51,643 nucleotides of DNA. Source: Gammaproteobacteria bacterium. GTDB lineage: Bacteria; Pseudomonadota; Gammaproteobacteria; Eutrophobiales; Eutrophobiaceae. The stretch's first letter is position 1. Every line of letters starts with the position of its first letter. Made by a program: the position numbers and the translations under genes. The stretch is taken from positions 1 to 51,643 of the forward strand of contig JANQNX010000008.1 in the NCBI GenBank assembly GCA_028279365.1, read 5' to 3'. Of the stretch, positions 27,326 through 38,348 are shown one piece after another. A model generated the notes under the pieces. It was not told the DNA's origin. It ran no database searches and saw only the letters and a program-made list of their open reading frames with translations.

Positions 27326-30300
27326 TTATGGTTCAACAATTTCAATCGTGCCGTTAACTGCCTGACCTAATAACGTAGTTGGCGCTCTGCCACTGGGCCA
27401 ATATACGGTAATGTCAACTGCTGTCTCATTGCCCACACCGAAGTGCAATAGTGTATCGTTACCAAAGGTAGGCAAAACTTGTTGCGTATAGGTATCTGTG
27501 CCTGCTGTGACTACAACTCGAGCACCTATTGCTTGCGGTGTGCTTTTATATCCAGTGCTTGCTGCCGTTGTACTATTACCAACCAGATGTATATTCAGTC
27601 CATTGTTGTTATTATTTTGATTTCGTAATGGGTACAAAATAGATCTTGTTGTTCTTCCTCTGGGTATCAGCAGATCCAATGCACCATCATTATCCATATC
27701 AGCTGTTATCGGGTGTTTATTTTCACCCTCCAAGTTCACAAGCGAACGATCAGTGATTAATGAAAAGTTGTTAGAGTCTATTTGTTCAAATAAGTAGTCT
27801 CTACCCCAACCTTCGGCTTTCAAAAAATCAACGTCACCATCATTATCAAAATCTATAATGGCGCCACCTCTTGGAAAATCCATTGTTCCTCCCGGATCTG
27901 CCAACATGTTTTCTAGCTGGCTCTGAAACTCGAATGAGGGTGACAGGGGTGTGACTGAAGTATCAGTAAGATTTTTTAAGAGACTAATCTGTGCGCCTGC
28001 ATAATCAATCGTGCTAGGTCCACTATTCACAATCCTTTTAGAAAATGAGACCACATCCATTTTTCCATCATTATCATAGTCTCTGAGCATCCTCCGTATT
28101 CCACGATTTATACTTGATGTATTCAGCGTAAAATTAGCGGCCGGCAAGGGTGTATTGGTAAATGTGCCGTCTCCATTACCAGTGTATAAATGCACAGGAT
28201 TAATCGTGTCATCAGACCGATAAACTAGCATATCAAGAATGCCATCGAGGTCTACATCATATATATCCGCCCCGCCAAAAGTTGTGTAACCACCTAGTAA
28301 ACCTGACGCAGCAGTTATATCTATATATTCATTTAATGTAGAATCATATCTATAAAGTTCCACACCTTGTGATCCTTTATTAATAAACAAATCAACATAG
28401 CCATCCATATTGGCATCAAGCAATTGAGTCTTAGACAAAAAGTTGAATGACACTCCATCACTTATCGATGCAGGTATTACAGTGCTGGTAACGTTTTCAA
28501 ACTGCATACTGCCAGTATTACGATAGAGAAACATGTCATATTTTGTAACTAACAATACATCTTTATTTCCATCACTATCATAATCAAATACATAAAAGTC
28601 ACGTATGTCATTTCTAGGTTGGGTACTTCCAATGACAGTTCTCTCCGTATATATGCCATTAACATTTTCATATAACAAAAATTCACCAGTCCAACGCCCG
28701 TAATATCCAACACTACAATCGAACCAACAACTTAACTCCTCACTTTCATTCTCTTCATCTGCTCCGTGAATATAAATAGCCGCATCCAAATCACCATCAC
28801 CGTCCAAATCTGACCAGACAGCATGAGAACCAGTACGAAGTAGCCCCGTGCCATTTAACCTGGCAAACGCAGCTGACATATCGATACTGATGTACTGGTT
28901 TTGTCCTGCAACTAAATGAAACGGTTTAGAAAAATATGGATGACTATCTTCATGCCACATATTTGTGCTTGCACGATACTCAGTACAATCATCAGAACCA
29001 TCAGAGTCACTATCAATAATCGTTGGCGTTCCGAAAAATGAGAAACAGTTTGGGGAATAAGCACTACTGCTTAAATAAACCCTTTTCAAATTTGGCAAGT
29101 GTTGTAAAAAAGCAATATCAGAAGCTGAACTAAAATTGATAGATCTTAAGTCTAGTACTTTTAAAGATTGAAAAAGAGGCAACATACTGCTCAGTTCGGC
29201 TAAAGTAATATTGGTCTGTGATAAATCTAAATATTCGAGGTTGGTTAAAGAACTTATTTCACCAAAATTTGTAAAAGCATTACCATTTAGTGTCAATGAA
29301 GTTAAATTGGTCAACGCAGACAAGCCGGTTAAGTTAGTCACATTATTCAATGTCAACTCACCCGCAAGTTGTTCTGCCTCAAGAGCACGAATACTGTCCA
29401 TTGCATTACGATTCAAAGCTGTATTAACCGTTTCACGTAATACCTGATCAGGGAAGGATACAACTGCTAGCTTTGCTGTATCGGTAAACCCTTCATAAGT
29501 ACCCAGAGCTTGCAAAGCCATTGCCACTGTATGTGCATCCGCAGTGCCCCAATCACCTGAACCGGATGCAGACACCAACGTATTAATCATATTAGTCAGT
29601 GCTGTTGTCTGTTCGCCTGACTCAGATAAGGCCAATGAGATATAGGCCCTTACCAAACTGGAAGCACCACTTTCCAGATTAACAACCGCAGTCGCTGCTT
29701 CACTAATGACTGTAGAAGTTATTACTGTCGGGTATGAAGACTGCAAAAGAGATAACGCTCGCAAAGCCAATGCCGAGGTAATTGTATCTGCAGTGGTATT
29801 ACTGCCCAGACTCCAACCACCGCCATTAGCCATGCTAATTTGCTGATTGACCAAGAAATTTACTGCATTGGTAATGTCTGCACTAGTAGGTGAAATAGAA
29901 TGCGCGATTAATGCCAGAGCCGTATCCAAATTTGCTCCACTGTAATTACTACTAATACCCCAACCAGCAGTATTTAAATCTTGGTTCGTTTCCAGAAAGG
30001 AAACAGGAACACTTAAATCATTGCCACGCAACACCAACGCTTTGATTTTTCTGGATGAATAGTCGGTATTGTCTGATGCATGATTTTCCAACCAAGTCAC
30101 GCCCTTATAATATGCATTATTCCAATTACCTGTTTTGCGTAATGCATTAACTGCCTCAGCTGTGACAATATATTGCGTAGCGTCGTCCTGCCCCCAACTT
30201 CCATCCTGATTTTGTTGTGATACTAACCACGTAACGCCAGAGTTGATTGCAGATTGATTAGCATCTGCAATAGCAAGTAAAGGCAAAAATATAAGAGATA

Positions 30301-30328
30301 ATACGAAGCTTTTAACTATACATTTCAT
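27326..30328 (-). CDS. Exported toroid / LRR / VCBS / ASPIC-UnbV surface protein heading the Rhs operon
   Basis: A 1000-residue exported protein starting at ATG 30328 (AAGGA with good spacing). After the signal peptide (ends AIADA), residues ~25-280 contain alpha/alpha-toroid repeats of the prenyltransferase/squalene-oxidase type (WLVSQQNQDGSWG, FLVNQQISMANGGGWSLG). Residues ~295-415 are leucine-rich repeats (LTNLTSLTLNGNAFTNFGEI). Residues ~480-900 hold at least seven calcium-type DxDxDG repeats (DLDGDGDLDA, DYDSDGNKDV, DFDNDGDVDF) that would fold as a VCBS/FG-GAP propeller. The last ~90 residues are an ASPIC/UnbV domain (GARVVV, VYWPSG). All are binding folds; no enzyme activity is implied. 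It is the promoter-proximal gene and a likely surface partner of the Rhs toxin. Confidence 0.85.
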   Translation of the reverse strand: MKCIVKSFVLSLIFLPLLAIADANQSAINSGVTWLVSQQNQDGSWGQDDATQYIVTAEAVNALRKTGNWNNAYYKGVTWLENHASDNTDYSSRKIKALVLRGNDLSVPVSFLETNQDLNTAGWGISSNYSGANLDTALALIAHSISPTSADITNAVNFLVNQQISMANGGGWSLGSNTTADTITSALALRALSLLQSSYPTVITSTVISEAATAVVNLESGASSLVRAYISLALSESGEQTTALTNMINTLVSASGSGDWGTADAHTVAMALQALGTYEGFTDTAKLAVVSFPDQVLRETVNTALNRNAMDSIRALEAEQLAGELTLNNVTNLTGLSALTNLTSLTLNGNAFTNFGEISSLTNLEYLDLSQTNITLAELSSMLPLFQSLKVLDLRSINFSSASDIAFLQHLPNLKRVYLSSSAYSPNCFSFFGTPTIIDSDSDGSDDCTEYRASTNMWHEDSHPYFSKPFHLVAGQNQYISIDMSAAFARLNGTGLLRTGSHAVWSDLDGDGDLDAAIYIHGADEENESEELSCWFDCSVGYYGRWTGEFLLYENVNGIYTERTVIGSTQPRNDIRDFYVFDYDSDGNKDVLLVTKYDMFLYRNTGSMQFENVTSTVIPASISDGVSFNFLSKTQLLDANMDGYVDLFINKGSQGVELYRYDSTLNEYIDITAASGLLGGYTTFGGADIYDVDLDGILDMLVYRSDDTINPVHLYTGNGDGTFTNTPLPAANFTLNTSSINRGIRRMLRDYDNDGKMDVVSFSKRIVNSGPSTIDYAGAQISLLKNLTDTSVTPLSPSFEFQSQLENMLADPGGTMDFPRGGAIIDFDNDGDVDFLKAEGWGRDYLFEQIDSNNFSLITDRSLVNLEGENKHPITADMDNDGALDLLIPRGRTTRSILYPLRNQNNNNNGLNIHLVGNSTTAASTGYKSTPQAIGARVVVTAGTDTYTQQVLPTFGNDTLLHFGVGNETAVDITVYWPSGRAPTTLLGQAVNGTIEIVEP

Positions 30329-30837
30329 TAACAATATCCTTAGCTAATTCTTTAAAGCCGATAGGAAAAGCCGTAAAGAAGAAATGCTTATTTGTAGAAA
30401 AAACAGATAAAGAAGGAGTGTGGAGATATAAGTTATTAATAATTCCCTGTTTCACTTGTCAAATTTCCATTTTATTTATTATAAAACTCACTAAATCGGA
30501 AAACTTTAAAACTAAGTTACAGATACATTGTGACAATTTAATGAAAAATAAACTTGATGATATGATTTAGGAATAATTCCTGACTTCACCTTTCAGGCTT
30601 TCTTATTTTTTTGTTATAAACTTTTTAAAAGAAAGAAATCGATAATTGAAGCTACAGAAGCATTATGAAAATTTGATAAAAAATAATTTCGGTTTTATGA
30701 CTATTTTGTTAAAAAACAAAACTTATATTAATAAAGGAGAAGCTTTGATAAATTATCAAAGGATAGATAATTCGAAGAAGAAAATATGCGAATTTTATTT
30801 TATGGCAAAGTGTTTTAATAGAAATTAGAGAAAATAG
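30329..30837. other. AT-rich intergenic region upstream of the Rhs operon
   Basis: About 500 bases of very AT-rich sequence between the divergently read-away Rhs operon and the end of purA. It must hold the Rhs operon promoter, but I cannot single out a convincing element. A 60-codon frame at 30646-30828 starts with TTG, has no ribosome site and looks like chance. I see no repeats or tRNA-derived attachment site. Confidence 0.6.
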
Positions 30838-30852
30838 GCGTTGAATCAACGC
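30838..30852 (-). terminator. Possible terminator after purA
   Basis: GCGTTGATTCAACGC is a perfect short inverted repeat about 30 bases beyond the purA stop, and on the minus strand it is followed by CTATTTTCTCTAATTTC. The stem is short and the T-run is interrupted, so the call is weak. Confidence 0.35.
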
Positions 30853-30882
30853 GAGACAAATTTCGATTAAAGAAGGAGAGAT

Positions 30883-33370
<2,488 letters not shown>

Positions 33371-33371
33371 A

Positions 33372-33566
33372 TTAACGGGCAATGTATAACAATAGGACAC
33401 CCACAAGCATACTGGTCAGTCCCAAAAAACGTAAAGTTTGATTATCCAGTTGTGATGCCTGAAAAAAAACTTTACGGATACCTTCAGGATTAAGGAATGG
33501 CATCATGCCCTCCAAAACAAATACCAGTGCAATTGCAGCTAACAGGTCTGATAAATTCAAATCCAA
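33372..33566 (-). CDS. DUF2065 small inner-membrane protein (YjeT-like)
   Basis: A 64-residue protein with two predicted transmembrane helices (LLAAIALVFVLEGMMPFL and FLGLTSMLVGVLLLY) separated by a conserved loop with NPEGIRKVFFQ. It matches the DUF2065 family, which sits between hflC and purA (or hisZ) in many gammaproteobacteria, including YjeT of E. coli. The function is unknown; the neighbourhood suggests a link to the HflKC complex. The short length and overlap-like spacing to hisZ are typical. Confidence 0.92.
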   Translation of the reverse strand: MDLNLSDLLAAIALVFVLEGMMPFLNPEGIRKVFFQASQLDNQTLRFLGLTSMLVGVLLLYIAR

Positions 33567-33636
33567 CGCTTCTTAGTTTCCCTGCTCAGCATACTTTCTT
33601 TATTAAGTATCGGAACTTTTATGCCTATTCAGGTGA

Positions 33637-34503
33637 TTACCTACCCACAGATTGATTGAAGTATTTGAAAAATTCAGACTCTGGCTCAATCAGCATAATA
33701 TCACTGCTACCACTAAAGCTGTTTTGATACGCATTGAGGCTGCGATAAAACGAGTAGAATTCGCGGTCCTGATTAAATGCAGCGGCATAAACTTCTGTTG
33801 CCTGCGCATCGCCTTCACCACGAATGATTTCTGCATCGCGATAAGCATTAGCAAGAATCACTTCACGTTCCCGATCCGCATTAGCCCGAATTCGTTCCGC
33901 GGCTTCTGAACCACGGGCACGAAAATCTTTCGCGACACGATTACGCTCAGCGCGCATACGTTCATAAACCGAGTTACTGACTTCAGAAGGCAAATCAATT
34001 CGCTTGGTACGGACATCGACGACAAAGATACCTAATTCTTCAGGTAAATTGGCAGTAGTTTGTTTCACCACATCAAGGATTTGTGAACGTTCACCGGCAA
34101 CCACTTCCTGCACCGTTCTCGCGCCAAACTCATCTCGCAATGCGCGGTTTATTCGTTGACCTAATAAGCCATTGGCATAAAGCACATCACCTCGGGTTGC
34201 TGTATAGAAAGCAGTAACATCAGTAATACGCCATTTCACATAGTAATCGACAATCACGTCTTTCTTTTCTATGGTCAAAAAGCGTTGCGGTTCCTGATCG
34301 AGGTTTAACAAACGTTTCTCAAACTTTTGCACCCGGTTCATGATCGGGATCATAAAATGCAGGCCCGGCTCAAAATCGCTGCGCGAGATACTGCCAAACT
34401 CAAACACGATAGCCTGCTCGTATTCCTTGATTTTGAATACTGAAAAGTAACCAATAATAAAAACTATCAGTAATGGAATGGCAATTTTAGTACTGGTCGG
34501 CAT
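33637..34503 (-). CDS. hflC: FtsH-protease modulator HflC
   Basis: A 288-residue SPFH/band-7 protein with an N-terminal transmembrane helix (IAIPLLIVFIIGYFSVF) and a periplasmic band-7 domain (EYEQAIVFEFGSI, VDYYVKWRITDV, INRALRDEFGARTV). The extended helix RAERNRVAKDFRARGSEAAE is typical of HflC. With HflK it forms the large periplasmic cage around the membrane protease FtsH. Its ATG overlaps the hflK stop by one base (TAATG), so the two are translationally coupled for equal output. Confidence 0.97.
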   Translation of the reverse strand: MPTSTKIAIPLLIVFIIGYFSVFKIKEYEQAIVFEFGSISRSDFEPGLHFMIPIMNRVQKFEKRLLNLDQEPQRFLTIEKKDVIVDYYVKWRITDVTAFYTATRGDVLYANGLLGQRINRALRDEFGARTVQEVVAGERSQILDVVKQTTANLPEELGIFVVDVRTKRIDLPSEVSNSVYERMRAERNRVAKDFRARGSEAAERIRANADREREVILANAYRDAEIIRGEGDAQATEVYAAAFNQDREFYSFYRSLNAYQNSFSGSSDIMLIEPESEFFKYFNQSVGR

Positions 34504-35675
34504 TAGCGTACTCCCCTTAAGCGATTATCTATTCGCTGACGCATGTCGCTCAACGTTGAGGATGACGATGATGTTCCATTGCTACCGGATATCGAATAGT
34601 CCGGGGTCAGTATGTTACTGCTGCTGTTGCGTCGCTGATCAATTAACTTATCAATTGGTAAATACATCAGGCTGTTACCGTTATCATTATCGATTAATAC
34701 TTTATTGGTATTGCTCAATACGGACTCAATCGAATCCAAATACAGCCTCTCGCGGGTCACCTCAGGTGCACGTCGGTATTCAGTTAATAGTTGTTCAAAA
34801 CGATTCGCCTCACCCTCTGCTTTGGCAATGACGCGAGATTTATAACCATTCGATTCTTCCCGAATTCTCGCTGCGGCACCACGCGCTTTTGGAATGATGT
34901 CATTGGTATAGGCTTCGGCCTCATTTACAAGACGCTGTTCATCCTCTCTCGCTTTAATCGCGTCATCAAATGCTGCCTTCACTTCTTCAGGCGGTTTGGC
35001 CGGCTGGGTTTCCACACTGGAAATAAATATGCCCGATGCATATTCATCTTCAGAGGTCTCATCATCCAACGTTTGCTGAATTAAAACCTTGATACTCTCA
35101 GCGATCTCGCTTCTTCCCTCTGTCAGTACATAATCCAGCTTACTTTTGCCGATGACTTCACGCACCACACTCTCGGTCACCTGTCTTAGTGTCGCAGCAG
35201 GCGCATAGACATTAAATAGATATCGGGTCGGATCACCGATACGCCATTGAACAGCCACTTCGACATCAACAATGTTTTCATCTTGCGTAAGCATTAATGC
35301 TTTATGCGTAATAGAACGAACCTGACCAATGTTGACCCGCTGTACGGTTTCAACCGGTCGCGGAAAACGGATTTTCAAACCGGGCTCCAGCGTATCAACG
35401 TGTTTACCAAAGCGCATCACGACACCACGTTCCTGCTCATCGATAATGTAACTCATGTCATAGGCTAGCCATGCCAATATTGCGATCAGCGCAACTATAA
35501 ACGGAAACATAGAACCGCTATTGTTAATATTGGAAGGTTTATTACCAAATAAACCGCCAATGCCTTTCTGCATTTTACGAACGATCTCATCCAAATCAGG
35601 TGGACCATCGTTGTTACCGCGGTTTCCCCACGGGTCTTTGCCTTTATTACCTTCAGGTGGTTCGTTCCAGCCCAT
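34503..35675 (-). CDS. hflK: FtsH-protease modulator HflK
   Basis: A 390-residue SPFH/band-7 protein. The cytoplasmic N-terminal tail is rich in Gly, Asn and Pro (MGWNEPPEGNKGKDPWGNRG), followed by a transmembrane helix (~55-75) and the band-7 domain (DEQERGVVMRFGKHVDTLEP, VEVAVQWRIGDPTRYLFN). The long helix EAEAYTNDIIPKARGAAARI is typical of HflK. It pairs with HflC in regulating FtsH. It lies about 60 bases downstream of hflX and overlaps hflC by one base. Confidence 0.97.
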   Translation of the reverse strand: MGWNEPPEGNKGKDPWGNRGNNDGPPDLDEIVRKMQKGIGGLFGNKPSNINNSGSMFPFIVALIAILAWLAYDMSYIIDEQERGVVMRFGKHVDTLEPGLKIRFPRPVETVQRVNIGQVRSITHKALMLTQDENIVDVEVAVQWRIGDPTRYLFNVYAPAATLRQVTESVVREVIGKSKLDYVLTEGRSEIAESIKVLIQQTLDDETSEDEYASGIFISSVETQPAKPPEEVKAAFDDAIKAREDEQRLVNEAEAYTNDIIPKARGAAARIREESNGYKSRVIAKAEGEANRFEQLLTEYRRAPEVTRERLYLDSIESVLSNTNKVLIDNDNGNSLMYLPIDKLIDQRRNSSSNILTPDYSISGSNGTSSSSSTLSDMRQRIDNRLRGVR

Positions 35676-35736
35676 CTAATAAAATCTCCAGTAAAACAAT
35701 GATTGGGTGAATGATAGCTTGCGCAAAGCGACAATA

Positions 35737-37035
35737 CTAATGGTGAGTATGCCTTGACTGCAACTGACTGACGTCAATACTGGCTTCATTACATAATTTC
35801 GTTAATTTGAACTTTTCCAGTTCAACTTCCATAACCCAGCTACCCTGCTCATCAACATTCTCCTTTCTGACAGCACCGAGTTCAAACAGTTTTGCCCGGA
35901 ATTGACCGGCTGTCATTGGCAAGGTCAAGGAATAGGACTCAAGCTGACGAGACAGGTACTGGTCGATCTGTTTGAGTAAGAGATCGATGCCACTGCCATT
36001 CAAAGAAGACAGCCAAACCCGCTCATGCGGATAGTTTTCTGGTGTTTGACTGTGCGCCGCGATGCCATCATGTAGATCAATCTTGTTGTAGACTTCAATC
36101 TGTGGCACATCCTCAGCCCCTATCATCTCAATCACCTGATTGACTTCATCAATACGCTGCTGACGTTGATCAGGTGCAACGTCAATGACGTGCAATAGCA
36201 GATCGGCTTCCCTGACTTCGTCCAACGTTGCCTTAAATGAGGCAACCAAATCATGTGGCAACTGTTTAATAAATCCCACCGTATCCGTGAGAATGACTGT
36301 TCTACCTGACGGAGTTTCGATTTTTCTCAATGTTGGATCCAAGGTCGCAAACAGTTTATCTGCAGCTAACACGCTAGCGCCGGTTAAGTGATTGAATAAT
36401 GTCGATTTACCCGCATTGGTATAACCGACCATGGAAATAACCGGTACATCATGTTTTTTACGTTTTTGTCGACTCTGTTCGCGCTGTTTTCTGACTTTCG
36501 ATAAACGCTGGTTAATCATTTTGATCCGCTGGCCAATTAAACGACGGTCGGTCTCCAATTGTGTTTCACCAGGACCACGTAAACCTATCCCACCCTTCTG
36601 TCGCTCAAGGTGAGTCCAGCCGCGAATCAAGCGGGTTGAAAGATGCTGCAATTGCGCTAGTTCTACCTGCAACTTACCTTCATAAGTCCTGGCACGCTGG
36701 GCAAAGATATCGAGGATAAGACCAATCCGATCAATGACCCGGCACTGGATCTGTTTTTCCAGATTCCGCTCCTGGGCCGGAGACAAGATTTGATTAAACA
36801 TGATCACATCAGCATGTAATTCAGAAGCAAGCTGCTTCACCTCATCAACCTTACCCTTGCCAATATAATATTGCGCGTCAGGCACACGTCTAGGCACATT
36901 GATCGACATGACTATGTCGAGACCAGCCGATGTCACCAATTCATTGAATTCTTCGATGTTATCGTCAGCATTAATGCCATCAAAGTCGACATTAATAAGA
37001 ATAGCGCGCTGAATTTCAGCGGAGATTGATTCCAA
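35737..37035 (-). CDS. hflX: Ribosome-associated GTPase HflX
   Basis: A 432-residue GTPase that binds the 50S subunit and can split stalled ribosomes under stress. The N-terminal HflX domain (~20-190) has the Gly-rich GPGETQLETDRR segment. The G domain follows with G1 GYTNAGKST, G3 DTVGFI and G4 NKIDL. Length and motifs match the E. coli protein. It lies 22 bases after hfq and before hflK, the standard order. Confidence 0.97.
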   Translation of the reverse strand: MESISAEIQRAILINVDFDGINADDNIEEFNELVTSAGLDIVMSINVPRRVPDAQYYIGKGKVDEVKQLASELHADVIMFNQILSPAQERNLEKQIQCRVIDRIGLILDIFAQRARTYEGKLQVELAQLQHLSTRLIRGWTHLERQKGGIGLRGPGETQLETDRRLIGQRIKMINQRLSKVRKQREQSRQKRKKHDVPVISMVGYTNAGKSTLFNHLTGASVLAADKLFATLDPTLRKIETPSGRTVILTDTVGFIKQLPHDLVASFKATLDEVREADLLLHVIDVAPDQRQQRIDEVNQVIEMIGAEDVPQIEVYNKIDLHDGIAAHSQTPENYPHERVWLSSLNGSGIDLLLKQIDQYLSRQLESYSLTLPMTAGQFRAKLFELGAVRKENVDEQGSWVMEVELEKFKLTKLCNEASIDVSQLQSRHTHH

Positions 37036-37057
37036 ATGACTTCCAGGGCAAAGCTAA

Positions 37058-37306
37058 CTAAGCATCATCAGCGCCAGCATCTTCTTCAGAACGAGGGAGT
37101 TTCACGTTCCTGGCAGGAACAATGGTTGATACTGCATGTTTGTAAACGAGCTGGCTGACAGAATTTTTAAGAAGTATGACAAACTGGTCAAAGGATTCGA
37201 CCTGTCCTTGAAGCTTGATTCCATTCACAAGAAATATCGAAACAGGAATACGTTCCTTTCTCAGCGCATTCAGAAAAGGGTCTTGCAATGAATGCCCCTT
37301 ACTCAT
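37058..37306 (-). CDS. hfq: RNA chaperone Hfq
   Basis: An 82-residue Sm-like protein forming the hexameric RNA chaperone for small RNAs. The Sm1 motif ([19 protein letters not shown]) and Sm2 motif ([12 protein letters not shown]) are intact, with proximal-face Gln8 (HSLQDPF). The short acidic C-terminal tail ([10 protein letters not shown]) is much shorter than in E. coli. AAGGAAGGAG upstream of the ATG is an excellent ribosome site, consistent with high expression. Its presence in the window is relevant to the proposed small RNA at 9413-9532. Confidence 0.98.
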   Translation of the reverse strand: MSKGHSLQDPFLNALRKERIPVSIFLVNGIKLQGQVESFDQFVILLKNSVSQLVYKHAVSTIVPARNVKLPRSEEDAGADDA

Positions 37307-37418
37307 GATTATTCTCCTTCCTTAAATATAATTATTTTTATAAACCAGTCAGATAGACCGGTTTTTTAGTAGTAGTTCATTCTTACCTAAGTATATTACA
37401 ATTGGACTACAAATAGCG

Positions 37419-38348
37419 TTATTTATCCAGCCACTCTATTGCTTTGGGAATTATTCCTTTTCCCAGAGAATCGATGCAAATCGCATCGGTTTCGCCGCGG
37501 AACCAGGTCATCTGGCGTTTTGCCAATTGTCGGGTAGCGACAATAGCATGTTCTTTCATCGTTTCAAAATCAGTCTCCCCGGCTAAATAGCGCCATACCT
37601 GACGATAGCCCACCAATCGCATCGAGGGTAATGACAAGGACAGATCGCCGCGTTGATATAATCGCTTAACTTCATCAACCAGGCCCTGTTCTAACATCCT
37701 CAAAAACCGGGTTTTGATGCGCGTTTGCAATTCTTTACGGTCCTCAGGAAACAATAGAATTTTTTTCACCGGATACGGAAACGGCTGTTTTCTGCCCTGT
37801 TCCAATAAATCCGTCATTGTCCTGCCCGTCAACATATACACTTCTAATGCGCGCTGAATTCGTTGCGGATCGTTTTCGTTAATTCTGGTAGCAGAATCCG
37901 GATCAATTTGCTTCAAGCGCGCATGCATTGCCTGCCAACCTTTTGTTTTAGCTTCGTTTTCTAATTCATTACGAATCCGATAACTAGCGTCAGGCAATTC
38001 AGCCAGACCCTGTTCCAATGCACGAAAATAAAGACCGGTACCGCCTACTAACAGCGGCGTTTTATTTTTTTTTATGATCGGATCAATGATTCCGATCGCA
38101 TCCTGTCGAAAGCGCTCGGCTGAATAGCTTTCGGCTGGATCACAGATATCAATAAGATGATGCGGTACCTGTTTAAGTGTATCGGCATCGGGTTTTGCCG
38201 TGCCTATATCCATACCGCGGTATACCATCGCTGAATCAACGCTGATGACTTCGCAATCCAGCGTTTCATACAGGGATAGTGCCAGATCAGTCTTGCCGCT
38301 CGCCGTCGGCCCCATCAAAAAAATAACCTGTGGCTGGTTGTGACTCAT
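37419..38348 (-). CDS. miaA: tRNA dimethylallyltransferase
   Basis: A 309-residue enzyme that adds the dimethylallyl group to A37 of tRNAs reading U-initial codons. The P-loop GPTASGKT (~12-19), the catalytic region ISVDSAMVYRGMDIGTAKP, GGTGLYFRAL and RQLAKRQMTWFRG are all canonical. The start overlaps the mutL stop by four bases (ATGA). A short hairpin lies in the 110-base gap before hfq, which has its own strong ribosome site. Confidence 0.97.
   Translation of the reverse strand: MSHNQPQVIFLMGPTASGKTDLALSLYETLDCEVISVDSAMVYRGMDIGTAKPDADTLKQVPHHLIDICDPAESYSAERFRQDAIGIIDPIIKKNKTPLLVGGTGLYFRALEQGLAELPDASYRIRNELENEAKTKGWQAMHARLKQIDPDSATRINENDPQRIQRALEVYMLTGRTMTDLLEQGRKQPFPYPVKKILLFPEDRKELQTRIKTRFLRMLEQGLVDEVKRLYQRGDLSLSLPSMRLVGYRQVWRYLAGETDFETMKEHAIVATRQLAKRQMTWFRGETDAICIDSLGKGIIPKAIEWLDK

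Noticed and set aside
30646..30828. 60-codon plus-strand frame in the AT-rich region upstream of purA
   Set aside because: It starts with TTG, lacks a ribosome site and has the composition of its AT-rich surroundings; most likely chance.
37344..37362. Hairpin between miaA and hfq
   Set aside because: ACCAGTC/GACCGGT has a T-run only on the plus strand, where there is no gene to terminate; on the coding strand it is a weak stem with one G-U pair.
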